A stretch of DNA of 64,000 nt from Neurospora crassa OR74A (taxonomy: Eukaryota > Ascomycota > Sordariomycetes > Sordariales > Sordariaceae): positions 3,410,001 to 3,474,000 of the forward strand of contig NC_026502.1 in NCBI RefSeq assembly GCF_000182925.2, in the 5' to 3' direction. The position numbers and the translations under genes were made by a program. Shown here piece by piece: positions 45,538 through 57,283 of this stretch (positions are counted from its first letter, which is position 1; each line of letters opens with the position of its first letter). The notes under the pieces are model-generated. The model worked only from the letters and a program-made list of their open reading frames with translations. It was not told where the DNA came from and did not search any database.

Positions 45538-48405
45538 ACGTCTCGCCCTTGCCGGGAGGAGTTTGCTGTGCCAAGAGGATCAGGGAGGAAGATGGATTGA
45601 TGGGTCCAGGCTCGCGTCGGCTGTCCGCCCGATTGTCGAGTCTGTCGTGTCCGTTGCTGTGCGAGCTATGCGCAACGGTACGAGGACCAACATGTGGTTC
45701 CCCGTCGTCTGAAAAAAGATGGCGGCCCACTGCTTATTCCCTTTCGCTGCTTCGTTTCTTCGGTAAAAGGCATGAAATGGGGTTTAGAGGGCAACGGGAT
45801 AATGAGAGATACCATGACAATTCACAGCCACCCGAGTCAATCCAAAGCTTCACTTCACTAATTTTCTTGATACTTGCCGTAATCTGTGATGTACGATCTT
45901 GGTCTAGAGGAGGTCTGATATGAAAAATCTATTTCGCATGTATTCTCAAGCCCGAACAGCTTGCAGGTGTTCAACGCCTTCCAAATCGAACGCATCGATT
46001 GCCATATGACAGCGACCACCTCCGCCTGTCTTTTAGAAGATGCGTCAGGGTATCCTGCCTTTTCCCTCGGCCAACTGAGTTGCTTCAATATCATTTAGGG
46101 AGGCGTACGCACAGGTAAATTTTCCAGCCGAAGCCTTCTGTGCACAATCAAGTTAAGGCAATTCTAACTTATCTACTCCATCGTCCTCTCCGTCTTTCCT
46201 CAAGTCCTCTCACATAACGATAATTCTTTTTCTTTGTCGTGTTTCGACCACATATATGTATGCATGGTTGACAATTGACGGTTCCTTCAAGTTGTTCCTA
46301 ACTCCCAACTCCTAACTTTTTAGTCCCTCCCTAGTCCCTAGCCCCTGGTCTCTTCCAGGCACTTGAATACCTGCCTACAAAGTTTTGTTCACTGATGGAC
46401 GGACGGACGGACGGACGGACGAATGGACGAAAGCAAAGTCACAAAGAAAGAACACATGAAGCTCTATCTCTCTATACGTAACTTTCTCGTAAGTATATCT
46501 AGGTGAGGAACCTATCATAGAGTTTGGTAGCAGCTGTGGGATAAACCTAGCTAGACCTTGACTTAGACTTGGAACTAGACTTAGACATAGACAGAGATAG
46601 AAAGAAGGGAGGGTTTGAAGGAGGTAAGGAAGAGACGGAAAATTAATAATTCATCATAAGAATAAGGAAGTATAGTAGGTAGGTAGGTAGGTAGGTAGGT
46701 AGGTAGGTACTAACTCGTCGAACGTCGGTCGTGGTGAACGTGAGTACCTAAGTTGCACACAAGCAAGCTAATTTAGACAGACAGGGACTCAAATAGTAGT
46801 GACTGTTGAGTAGGTAGGTACTCAGGTCCCTGAAAGAAACAAAGTGATACTCAAACATCATATCGAAAACTTCCGTCGATCCGCTCCCCTCCGCTCCCCT
46901 TTAACGGCTCTTATTCACCTCGACAATCAACTCGAGAGCTGGCTGGGGGGACAGGAGAACACACGAGAATCACAACCTTGGTAAAACTCAAAAAAAAAAA
47001 AAACTTACCTCTAAGAAAACATAATCTAGACTACCTAGGTTTTAGATTAACAACGAACGCTACTACTCTGTCAAAGTATGTATGACTATACCAACTACCT
47101 ACCTAGGTACCTATGCATACCTCTAGTATAGAATTGTTTTTTTTTTTTTTTTTTTTCAAGACTTCTCTTCTCTTCTCTTCTCTTCCTTACCTACCTACCT
47201 ATCTTCCTTTTCTACATCGTTCAGACGTTCTGACTTTCCGTACCTTCCAACTCTTTCCCCCCCCCTATATATAGCTTCCATATGTACCTACCTACCTACC
47301 TAGGTAAGGTAGCTTCCATACTCATTGACTTCCTCACCGACTGACTGACTGACTGACTGACAGTTCCACAATAACTCCACGCTGTCTTATTGGATGATTA
47401 GGTAGAAGGATATATAATAGAACACCGGGTACAGTTCCGTTTGATGCCCACAAGTAAACAGCGAACTCTGCTGATAATCTCTACCCTCTCTTGCGGATCT
47501 CATTGCTCTTACAGATACTAAAAAACTGTTTTTTTTTTCTTTTCATCACCAAGTTTAAAGAGCCCACAGACTCTTAGAGTACTTAAGATACCTTGATTTT
47601 CTGTTTACCTCCAAGGTACCTAGAGGTAGGTATGAACTCCTCAAACAGTTCCCGGTACCTATGTCTACCTACCTAGGTACCAGACTCTTTTGAGAGCTGA
47701 ACGTACGTGGAAGAGCTACTATGTAGTCTATACTTCGAAACTGGGCAATTGCGTATGACATGTACCGACTTGACGGGGTTGAGGGAATAACCGTAGTCAG
47801 ACATCGCATCGCACTTGACACGAAATGGATAAGATAGCTATGTTGTTAGGATGCCCATTGTAACTGTAAATTATGCTGTTTTTCTCCTTATGCTCTGTTC
47901 TCTCATGCTTCTTCATTGCTACCTCATGCTTTCTCATCTTCTCCCATCCCACCCTTTCGTTCCCCCCTTTTTGTGCCCTGTCTCTCTCTCTGTCCCTCTG
48001 TCGTCTATGTATAATGCCTCACTTCCCTTCCCTTCTTCCCTTCTTGCCTTCTTGTCCCCCTCCCTGATTTTCATTCCCTCCAAAATGAACCGCCATAAGA
48101 GGTAGTCAACTTCCTAATTGAACAGGACATGGCAAGGTACTAAACAAACAACAGTAGGTATGGAATGCACCAACACAACCTGAGGACGACAACTATCTAA
48201 AGGTAGAGGTATCCATCCATGTCCCAACATGTAAAGAAGCAACGCAAAGCAAAGCTACTGTGATGGTTCTTTTGATCGTCTATCCCTTCTCTCGTAGAAG
48301 ATGACAAGACAACAAGGCTGATTGTCCAATAACACCGAATTCAACTCTTAGACACCACACCGTATTCCATACCGCGTATCACACACCACATACCGCGATC
48401 CTCGA
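45538..48405. other. 2.9-kb convergent spacer rps8 / TBC gene
   Basis: No gene. It is dense in simple repeats: (GGAC)n at about 46397..46421, (TAGG)n at about 46676..46710, T20 at 47137..47156, TCTTC pentamers near 47163, (CTGA)n at about 47340..47361, and many short CCTAGG-centred motifs (47096..47110, 47288..47312, 47610..47680). Confidence 0.65.
46676..46710 (+). repeat. (TAGG)n microsatellite
   Basis: About eight TAGG tetramers; sister tracts occur at 27935, 28213 and 51625. Confidence 0.9.
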
Positions 48406-51400
48406 TCAAGCAGCTTGCACCTGCCTCTTGAGATCCGCCCACTTCCTAGTAAGCGTTTCATGAGCCGAGTTGATCTGCTCATAAAATGAGTTAGCATTCT
48501 TTTCATTGTCCCGATTATTCTGTCCCTGACAAGAAATATAAGAACTTACCTCAGCGTACTGCAACTTGGTCTGCACCAACTGCTCCTCCAAATCCGCCAG
48601 CTCTTTCTCCAGCTTCTGATTCTCCTGATGCACCTTCTCGTTCCTCTTCATCAAATCGTCCCGCTCCAGATTCCATTTGTTCTCCATCTCCGTTGACTGA
48701 TGCTCAATCACCACCCTCAGCTCCTTCACCTGGCCCCTGAGAGATTCATTCTCATCCCTGAGCTCCTCGTTCTCCACCTTTGTCCTCACCAGCTCCGTCG
48801 CAAGCGAGGCCTGCTCACGATCCACGGCCTCGATGCGCTCTTCGAGTCGGCGTACTATGACCGTATAATTGGTGTTGGCCTGCTTCAGACCTTCGAGTTC
48901 CTGCTCCCGCTCCTTCTCGGCCTTGGTCTTTTCCTCCCACTCTTTGCCGTACTCCTTGAGCAGCTCGGCCGTGATGTTGACGTCGCACGCGTCGCGGACG
49001 AGCTGGTCGGCACGGTAGACCTCCTTGTCGATGCTAGCGGAACTGGAGCCGAAGAAGCCGTTCTCGAGGATTGAGTTGGACGACGGGGTGGCGTCGATGT
49101 AGACGTCGAAGAGACGGTCCTTGAGGAAAGTGGTGAGCTGCGACATGTCGGACATGCCGAGGAGGGCGGTCGCGTTCTTTTGCATGAGCACAATGCCGAA
49201 CTTGATGATGGCCGACAGACCCTCGGAGAAGATCAGGTCATAGATGCGCAGAACGAGCTGCAGGGGGAAGCGGTAGGCAAACAAGGTGAGGAACCACTGC
49301 GTGGCGTAGAGGTGAGGGGAGATGCCACGCCGATGGAGGTGGCAGTAGAGAGCGGGCTCGAGGTCCTCGAGTATGCGCTCAAACTGGTAGAGGCACTTGT
49401 GCAGACCGGGCATGTCCTGGATAAAGAGCTCGCGAAGGTGGTATTGGTTCATTAGTCGTACCAGCAGGCAGAAGGCCTCCTCCTCGGGCATGTTGAAGAG
49501 AAGAGGCATGACGAGGAAGTTCATGCCTTGGGCATAGCCGACGGCTTCGTCAAAGAGAGCATATGCCTTGCACACGCCAAAGAGGCCCTCCTGAAGCCCT
49601 TGGGCGGCGGCAAATTTGGAATAGCTCGTTCGAGCGCCCAGATCCCTTCTAATGACCTTTTCGAGCCTCGACAACATTTCCTTATCTTCCTTTTCCTTCT
49701 TCTTGCGCTCCGCCGCGGCAAGAGCCTGGGCCTTGGCGAGGGCTTCCGCGTCTTTCTCTGTCGGAGAAGGAGCGCCGGTTCCGTTGGGCCCAGATTTTTC
49801 TGAGTGAACTGACGAGGCAGAAGAGGGCGTATCCTTGCCGCTCGGCTTGCCGCCGTTACTCAGTGATATTGAGGCATTGCTCTGCCTGTCAGTTTTCCTC
49901 TCCTTGTCTGTGCCCCTCGCAACCAAGTCTCGGTAAACCGTTTCCAGTTCCTCATTCTTGCTTTGTGCCAGAACTTGCCAGATGACTCCACGAATGGCGC
50001 TGGGGATACCCTTCGCGATGGCCTCCTTCAACTGCTCAGGGCTTGTCCGAGCAACAGCTGCGGGACCTTCGTACACAACCGTCTGCCACAGATCCCAGTC
50101 CACAGGAGTATCGGAGCCCGCTGGGCCAGCAGTGACCCCGGATGCGGTACCGGGTGCGAGAGCCGGGTTGGGAGTTGGTGGAAGCGGCGACGGAGGGGGT
50201 TGGACTGCTTCCTTCTCCTCCGGGGTAGAGCTCTTCTCGTCATCGTCTCCCGTGGGCGCGCTGCCCTCCTCTCTTAGGCGCAATTGCTTGAAGCGATCCT
50301 TGAGAGTGTTCTTATTGCCCTCCTCGTCAACCTTGCCTAACGTCCCATCGGGGTTGCTGGAGAGAGTAGCAACAGAGCTGGCGGTATTCCGTCTTGGAGC
50401 CGTTGCGGCGGCTGGCGGTGGGGGTGGGTTGGCTTGCTCCTTTGATGAACTCCTGGACAGCCAGGAAAAGGGGCTGGTTAGTTTTCTGGTGACGGGAGGC
50501 GGTGGTGCCGGAGTAAGGGCTGCGGGCGCAGGCGCAGGAGGAGCGGCGGCGGCAGCGGCGGCAGCGGCCGCGGGTGGGCTTTTTACAGCTTCGTCGGTAG
50601 CGGAAGGTGACCACGGCATGGCGGGCAGGGCACTAGCTATACTGCTTATTGACAGCTTCTTGGTTGACGAAGGCGCCGTATCAAGGGATTTTTCTGGGTT
50701 CCCTTGTCAGTACAGTCTGGTGGGTTTTGCTTGGCTGTGCGTGCAGCTTCCAACGTACCTGTTTTGTCTCCAATTGTAGAATTATCGTTTAGGCTTACAT
50801 CGTCCAGCGATGCAGCCGAGAAAGCGGACGCCTCTGAAACCTTGGAAGCATGCGAGATGCGGTGTAGCGACTTGCTTTCCTGCTCCTGTGCCGGGGTCTC
50901 GAAGACGTCTTCCTGCTCCTCTTCCTTGATCTCTGCTGTCTTGGGAACTTGGGGTGTCTCTGTGGTGTGGGAGCGGGCGTCGTGGTCGGCGTCGGCGGCG
51001 GCAGAATCGTCCATTGATGGGGAGCGCGGGCGGTGAAACGAGGAAGAGCGTTTTGTTAGGGACCTTACGGAACCTGTGTCGATGGCATCTTCAAACGTAT
51101 CCTGCATGATGGGCAATAATCATGATTGTGGTCGCTGGTCAGCACTCGCTCGTATAGTACAGTACTCTTGTTGCTTTGGGTTGCACTGCCTTGTACCTCC
51201 CTAGGGGCAGGTAACATGGTAACTTGAGGAAGGAAAGGGAGACTTACGGTGTCCTTGTCGTCTGGGTCGGACAGGTTGGTGGGAGCGAGAGAGGCTGGTC
51301 GCTGGTGGTCGGGCTGGGAGTCCTTGTCCTTTGTCTCTGTTACGGGAGAGGAAGCAGCGTCCTCTTTCTCGTGCTCGTGGGTGACCTCCTGAACCGTCTC

Positions 51401-51472
51401 CGTGGGCATCTCTTTGGTAGCGACCGCCTCGTGGGGGGCAGCAGCCCCTTCCTGTACTTCGGATGCCGACAT
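48406..51472 (-). CDS. gyp5: TBC-domain Rab GTPase-activating protein, Gyp5-like
   Basis: Four exons (51248..51472, 50759..51101, 48550..50693, 48406..48474) give 926 aa. Residues 1-400 are low complexity (acidic, Ser/Pro/Ala-rich), as in fungal Gyp5. The TBC domain starts about 415 (GIPSAIRGVIWQVL). It has both catalytic fingers: IRRDLGART (Arg finger, about 534) and YAQGMNFL (Gln finger, about 574), then GISPHLYATQWFLTLFAYRFP and DLIFSEG. A long coiled coil fills about 757-900. Gyp5-type GAPs stimulate GTP hydrolysis by Ypt1/Sec4-like Rabs in ER-Golgi and polarised secretion. The start MSASEVQEG at 51472 was chosen as the first plausible Met; an in-frame Met lies 33 residues upstream. The last intron (48475..48549, 75 nt) is a multiple of three with no stop, so its retention would also be translatable. 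Confidence 0.93.
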
Positions 51473-54299
51473 TTCGGTTGTTTCTTGGGAGGTGGAAACC
51501 CAAGGAATAGGCACAGGCTGCTCCGGCTCTGGACAATATACGAGGCGGCGACACAAGGACAGGCGAGAGCGGGCGACAAGTAAGGTGGTGGTGGTGGGTG
51601 CAGTGAGTGGTGTGTGGTACTAGAGGTAGGTAGGTAGGTAGGTAGGTAGGTAGGTAGGCAAGGTAGTGGTTGTTGTTTACGCGGCGGAGCGACTGGCCAT
51701 TGATAAACGGAAATACAAGCAAGCAAGTGCGTGGAAGTGCTGGCTGGCTGGCTGGCTGGCTGGCTGCTGGATGTTCAATTGGCGGAGAGGGACGGAGGGA
51801 GAGAGAGACAAGACACACACCCCTCACTCACACAGCTGCTCGACTACTCCAGTCGCTTTCCACTGGTCGACAATGGGTGATCAATGACGGGGGCAAGTGC
51901 TGCAAACAGGGCCGCTTAAAGACAAGACAAGACAAGACAGGAATCACTGGCAGTACTACCTGTTGTTGAGAGTCTGAGTGGTAGGTGCCTAGGTGGTCTG
52001 GAGGAACGGGCAGGTCGACTCGCTGCCGCTGCTGCTGCTGCTGCTGCTGCTGTTGTCGTGATACGAATTGTGTGTGTGTGTGTGTCTGTCTGTGATGTGG
52101 GAGGGGAGGAGTCTGGGTGCAGAATGATTGATGCTTGTAAGTGCAAAATGTCCATGGTCGGTCAGTGTGTCGTCCCCTGAGAGATTTCGGGGTACACAGT
52201 ACGCCAAGCCTGCACTAACTGAGGCTCTAAAATGGGCCGATGTCAAGTCGCGGGTACCTAGCAGACTAATCACTCCACCACAATCCACGCACTTTGTTTA
52301 CCGTACTTTTGTCATTGTTCACCGCACTTGCTCGTGTGCTCAGGGCCACCACGAACTATTACATACGGGATCAGACGGGTACCTACTATCAACATGACAG
52401 ACAGGGCATACATTACCTAGGTATCTCACTCTACACTAGTATATGGTAGACAGCAGCTGTCAGTGTTGCAGCCCTTGAGGTTCCTGCGTTACACTCACCC
52501 GCCGTACAGTAATATACATACGTATCTCTATGTACAGCATAACAAGGAACTCCCACGGCATTGAGATGCAATTAAACCTCCTTCTTTTGTGCTTATTCTC
52601 TCCACACACAAAAAGTCGATATTCAGGTCAAAGCAACTGAAGCCACCCGATCAAATGTGAGGCCGCAAACACGTTCACTCCATAAACATTCGCCGGCCAT
52701 GATTCGATGCACATCCTTCATCGGCTGGTTGGCGGCGTCTATAAAGTGCAAGAGATGGCGCGTCCACAGCGGGACAAAAAGTCTAGAATAGAATGGGGAA
52801 CATGGGGGGGTTTCCCCAATGGTATGCGCAGCGGTTTTTCTGAAACGGATGAGGGGCATGGATCTGCCGAAATGCGCCAATCATCGGCAAAAATGCATTG
52901 GAATGTCTTGAGCTTTTCGCCGTTTTCTTCCACCCTCCTTTCCACTTACATACAATGTTGCAACACCTCCTTCACCACCTTCTCCAGAGTCCAGACACAC
53001 GGCATAGGTACATGGTTCATCTGATAAACTTCAAATACCAGCCATGTCTGCTTGATCGACAGCGGAAACCCCATCGACCCAACCCAGAGCATTGGAATCC
53101 CCACGATACCCGTTTGCCTCAATAAATTCCCAAAACATCATGTCAAAGACGGCATTGCCCATTTCGCCAAAACTCGGCCACGAACAAGGTTCGGGATCCG
53201 CCTAAGCCCTCGCTCGCCTTGCCCTCTCCTTTTTGTCGAAAATAGCCAAGAACCGAGATGCCGTTGTGCCAGCCCTGTGCGGTCAGCCACCTTCTAGAAG
53301 AACCAAGCGAATCTAGAAATCGTCTGTTCCGTTGTTATCCGTGTTCCCCTGTCCCCTTGCCCGAAATATTGGCGGATGGTGGGTGGTTAGATTCTTGGCG
53401 GCTGACGCCCCCTTTTCCGCAAGGTGCTGAGAGACTGGGATCCGACATGTAAACATTCGGAACACGGCTCAATACATTGACCAGACAGACACTCTTCGAT
53501 ATTCAGTTGTACACTCAACTGACAAGTCACACAAAGCTTCACGCACATAGTGCTGACGGTGGAAGTCATTCCATCAGCGTTTTTGTTTCTCTATTTTCTT
53601 CTCTCTGCGCTGTGCTGCTGCAGAGATACTGAAACGGCAGAGTCGAGGTATTTGCGATTCCTGGTGTCCAACCTCTTTTCACATGCATAGCTTGAAGTCA
53701 GGCACTAAACACCACGGAATGAGAAGAAAGTATGGGAATCACTTGATAGTTTTGAGTCATGTTCAGCTACGTCAAAGAAACATCCATATATTCGCCAAAA
53801 ACACACCATTTCACTTCATGTATTCCAAGTCATTCAGCTCTCTTCGCTTCCACGATCACGAGGTCAATGGCGGCCATTCACAATACTCACAGCCTAAACT
53901 GCAAAGGCCGAGCGGCGAGTGTCCCAGTTGTGTCCATGATACAAGTGCCAAGTTTGTGAGACAGATAAGCATCTCACCCCCTTCCTTCATTTCCTTTCAT
54001 CCTCTCCTTAAAAGTGGTAATCATTGAGAATCTGGTTGGCTATAAGGAAGGAGGTGAGAACCTTGACGGCACTTCGATGAAGCTCTCGATGAGGATATTA
54101 CTCCGATTTGACCCAAAACCTTGATGTCACTTCTGTTGGCACTAGAGGCTCTGTTTACCCCTTGAAACTGCTGTTGGAACTTGAAGATATCGTGAGATTG
54201 GAGGATGCCAATATCGCAGCAAATCACCCGAGGCGCTTTGTGCTACACCAACGAAATGAACGCACGAACGCAGACTGCAAGGTTCTTGACAACCGATTC
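51473..54299. other. Leader/promoter of TBC gene and non-coding spacer
   Basis: The TBC-gene leader is rich in repeats: (TAGG)n 51625..51658, (TGGC)n 51739..51766, CTG repeats 52020..52054 and (TG)n about 52068..52084. From 52.6 to 54.3 kb several short frames exist, but none looks like a protein. Confidence 0.55.
51625..51658 (+). repeat. (TAGG)n microsatellite
   Basis: About eight copies in the 5' leader of the TBC gene. Confidence 0.9.
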
Positions 54300-54329
54300 T
54301 GCCACAAACCTTTCCCATCACCAAATCTT

Positions 54330-54374
54330 AACCTGAACCTGGACCTGAACCTGAACCTGAACCTGAACCTGGAC
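54330..54374 (+). repeat. (CTGAAC/CTGGAC)n hexanucleotide repeat
   Basis: Seven or so hexamers, encoding Asn-Leu/Asp-Leu in one frame, but no gene is supported around it. Confidence 0.85.
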
Positions 54375-54599
54375 AACAATTTGTACCCCAATCATCCACC
54401 TCTTGACCAGAATAGCCGTTCTCCTACCGTCATCGCACCCAGAGTACCCACGACTTCCTCAATTGCAGCCCACCCGGTTGAATACTTGTCCAACAGCTAT
54501 CACTCCGTGATTCCACATTCATCCCGGCCACCAACGGCCAGCAACCGACTGAAATCCCACGTGGCTTCAACTTCCAAAATTACGCCATGAACAGCATTG

Positions 54600-54760
54600 G
54601 CCAGGGTGCTCCGGAGTTGTTCTGGGAGCGGCCCTAGGAGAGACGGACGCATGAACTGCCGATCGGATATCCCCACATCTGGTTGATGGCCATCTCGGCA
54701 CCGTGGCAATGGACAGACTGGACAAAACCGCACCCCTTGCCGGGACGGATCCTGAGGTTG
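54600..54760 (-). pseudogene. Decayed RRM fragment (NGR1/Csx1-like third RRM)
   Basis: On the minus strand the reading PGKGCGFVQS-VHCHGAEMA-INQM-GYPIG-VRLS followed by a stop and GRSQNNSGAP matches the RNP1 region and end of the third RRM of NGR1/Csx1-type RNA-binding proteins, whose consensus is roughly KGCGFVQF...RHAAEMAINQMQGYPIGNSRVRLSWGRSQ. The Trp after VRLS is now TAG, and other replacements (Arg to Cys by C-to-T) fit mutational decay, perhaps RIP. No intact gene surrounds it. Confidence 0.6.
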
Positions 54761-55299
54761 GGACATAATTCTCCTGCCGTTGTTCCCACCTGAAACCCAA
54801 CAACCACCATCACCAGTTGTTGAAGATGCTTCAGCGAGGAACACTGCCTCACGTGCCCAACTCAGCAAGATCAAGCAAGAGGGGAGACCACTAACAATGG
54901 CACTGCCAACCGAGTGCGGGAAAATGGCCATGATGCCATCTGGTTTCCAGGCGCTCAAGAACCCGAGCTCTCCATCGCTGAGCTTGACTCGATCCGTCGT
55001 CTTGAGCCACTCAAACCAGTCAACAGCTCGTTATGAGGCAAGTTTGCTCACTTGTCCTTTAACTGACGCCGCGCGCCAGCCTTTTGATGATGGAACCGGA
55101 AAGAATCCCACCAGCCTCAACATGTCTGCTCGGCGATACACCATTGACGAGCTGAAGGGGCTCCACCAGCCGAATATGCCAGCGCTTGCAGGCCCATTAC
55201 CGCTCGCGCCGTGGATTCTTGTGGCTCAACGCCCATCGCACCCACCCAAGCGGCCCAACCATCGTCTCACGATATGTCCGAAAGTTGACCCTAAAACTG

Positions 55300-55420
55300 A
55301 CTCTTTCGAGACATTCGACAACTTCGACTTCGAGATGGATGCGGGTTTGTCCAGTTTGTCCATCGCCATACTGCCGAGATGGCCACCACGGCCAATTCAC
55401 GAATGTCACGTCACCAAGTT
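55300..55420 (+). pseudogene. Second decayed RRM fragment, opposite strand
   Basis: The plus-strand reading RDGCGFVQFVHRHTAEMA (from 55331) carries the same RNP1 block as the minus-strand relic. Over 55335..55383 versus the reverse complement of 54687..54735 about 42 of 49 bases agree. The flanks do not continue the RRM, and stops interrupt this frame upstream, so it is a relic. A different frame is open from 54780 to 55568 (262 codons), but shows no known domain. Confidence 0.5.
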
Positions 55421-55568
55421 TGCTTTGTTAAGCCTAAGGCTATTCATTCAGCCGGTTCCAGCAAGAGAACCTCCGATTCTAAGCCGGGGCCCGCAATTTA
55501 TCTTTTCGGAGAGAGTTTCTACCTTTAGCACGTGCGAAATGAAGAGGGATTGCGAATTAGACGTGTAA

Positions 55569-55984
55569 AGTAAACGACAAACGCCGCGAGACTTATTCAA
55601 GATGATTTAGGGGCAGGACGCACTGTTGGATGAATGAAGTTCACAATTAGGGTTCAATGCTGGGCGGAAACAATCATGGTTATTTCAAAACCAAACAAGG
55701 TGCTTGCCCCTGATCTGATCTGAACTTTTCTAGTGTCACCCAAACTTTCATTCCCCGCACAGCAAACCTATTCAAGTCCAGCAAACCAGCATACCAGAAG
55801 ATATCATCTGTACTCCAACGAAAGCCAGCGAAGGGCACGGATACCCCTTACTTTCAGTTTAATTCCCGACTCTTTTTAGTTTCAAACTCCTTCCAGATAT
55901 CACATCCTCCTCCACCCGAATTCGAAATCCCAATTCCCTTCCTAAATTCCTTCTCTTTCACCCATCTCTCCTCCCCCCAAAAAC
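55569..55984. other. Non-coding, 3' flank of PAM2-motif gene
   Basis: No gene seen; probably 3' UTR of the minus-strand gene to the right. Confidence 0.5.
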
Positions 55985-57283
55985 CTAATCATCAAACTCA
56001 TCAATTTCCTTCACCAACTCCCTTACCACAACAGACACCTCCTCCAACCTAATCTCCTCCACTTCCCCTTGCACATCCCAACTTCCCTCTCCAAAACTCA
56101 AATCCCACGTTCTCTCACCAACCGGCGCCCTCAACTGCCACGCCTCCGCCTCCCTCTCCACCACCCCCGCACTCCTCAAGTCCTCCACCAAGTCCAACAC
56201 ATTCACCATCTCCAGGATCTCCCACGAAAACGGCGGGACCGAACCCGCGTTGAAAGCGGGGAAAGCGGCGTGGTGGTAGCCGGAGTTGAAGACAGGAGGG
56301 GATTGCTGCTGCTGCTGCTGCTGCTGCTGAAAACCGACTTGAGCCCGCTCAAAGAGGTGAGAGGGGATAAGTCGTGAAGAGCAAGAGAAGTAGTTGTAGG
56401 GAGCCGGAAGGGGGAGCTGCTGCTCCGAGGCTGTCGGACGGCGGGGAGGGAAAGGGTTTGGGCCTGCGTCGTTGTGGTGGAGGAAAGCAGGAGTGTAGTG
56501 GGAACCGAACCCGGAAGTGGAAGCAGAACTAAAACCAGTGCTATCACCATCTGGACACTGCTGAGGCACCAACCCCCACACGCCGCCTACGTTCCCCCAA
56601 GGCGAAGGCGAAGAAGGGAAGTGGATCACCGTGTTGTAGTCGGCGAAGTGGACGCGGCGCTGGGGGTGAAGAGGCTGTGAAGGTTGGTGATGGTAACCCT
56701 GGACGTAGGCGTGGGCGTGGGCGTGGGCGTGAGGAGGGCCGGAAGGCGGTTGATCATAGCCGCAACCGTAGCCGTGGGGGTAGGAAGCAGACGGCGCAGG
56801 CGGGAAAGTAAGCGGTCCACGGGTGGTGCCCACAGAAAAAAGGGGGAGAGGAACCAGACCAAGGCCAGCAGGAGGGTAAGGGGTGCCAGCAGGAGGATGA
56901 CCAGTGGCAGGGACAGAATGGTTAGCCTGCAGGAGCAGATGCTTTTCCTCCGCCGAGTAAATCGACGGAATCGCGTCGTTGTAGTACTGCTCAGGAGCGT
57001 CGGGAAGAAGCTGGGGCTGGGGATGGCTGTCGCCACCAGTCTCATCAGGGCCGGCAAAAGTTGCACCATCACCATCACTGCTGATGGTGCCTTTGATCCT
57101 CTCGCTCTTCTCGCTTGTGGTGTTGTTGCCAGTGGTAGTGGTGATGGTGCTGGCGACAGCTGTGGCCGATGCAGACTGAAGAATAGGGCTGGCAGCATAG
57201 ATGTCCTCCTGGCTGCGGCCGTGATCATCTTGAACAACAACGTGGTGAGAGTTGCTAGCATCCAAGTTGCTGGTCTCCTCCAA
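55985..57283 (-). CDS. In-frame continuation of the PAM2-motif gene after a TAG
   Basis: 432 sense codons directly follow, in the same frame, the TAG at 57284..57286. The first codon is TTG, and the first Met is only at residue 359 of this segment, so it cannot be an independent gene without upstream coding sequence. Composition is protein-like: Pro/His/Gly-rich, an (HA)n stretch, RRVHFADYNTVIHF (an RVxF-type protein phosphatase 1 docking motif), a poly-Gln run, and a well-formed acidic C-terminal helical region (EMVNVLDLVEDLRSAGVV...LVKEIDEFDD). Possible explanations are translational read-through, an undetected intron removing the TAG, a sequencing or assembly error, or a null allele. Confidence 0.6.
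   Translation of the reverse strand: MEETSNLDASNSHHVVVQDDHGRSQEDIYAASPILQSASATAVASTITTTTGNNTTSEKSERIKGTISSDGDGATFAGPDETGGDSHPQPQLLPDAPEQYYNDAIPSIYSAEEKHLLLQANHSVPATGHPPAGTPYPPAGLGLVPLPLFSVGTTRGPLTFPPAPSASYPHGYGCGYDQPPSGPPHAHAHAHAYVQGYHHQPSQPLHPQRRVHFADYNTVIHFPSSPSPWGNVGGVWGLVPQQCPDGDSTGFSSASTSGFGSHYTPAFLHHNDAGPNPFPPRRPTASEQQLPLPAPYNYFSCSSRLIPSHLFERAQVGFQQQQQQQQQSPPVFNSGYHHAAFPAFNAGSVPPFSWEILEMVNVLDLVEDLRSAGVVEREAEAWQLRAPVGERTWDLSFGEGSWDVQGEVEEIRLEEVSVVVRELVKEIDEFDD

Noticed and set aside
45089-45712. 207-codon Ser/Arg-rich frame over the rps8 end
   Set aside because: Off-frame shadow of eS8 exon 4, caused by strong codon bias.
53683-54027. 114-codon plus-strand frame
   Set aside because: No recognisable features, context or splice signals; composition like the surrounding spacer.
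54780-55568. 262-codon plus-strand frame with MSARRYTIDELKGL-like start
   Set aside because: No domain recognised, and it overlaps the RRM relic in another frame. Kept only as a possibility inside the relic region.
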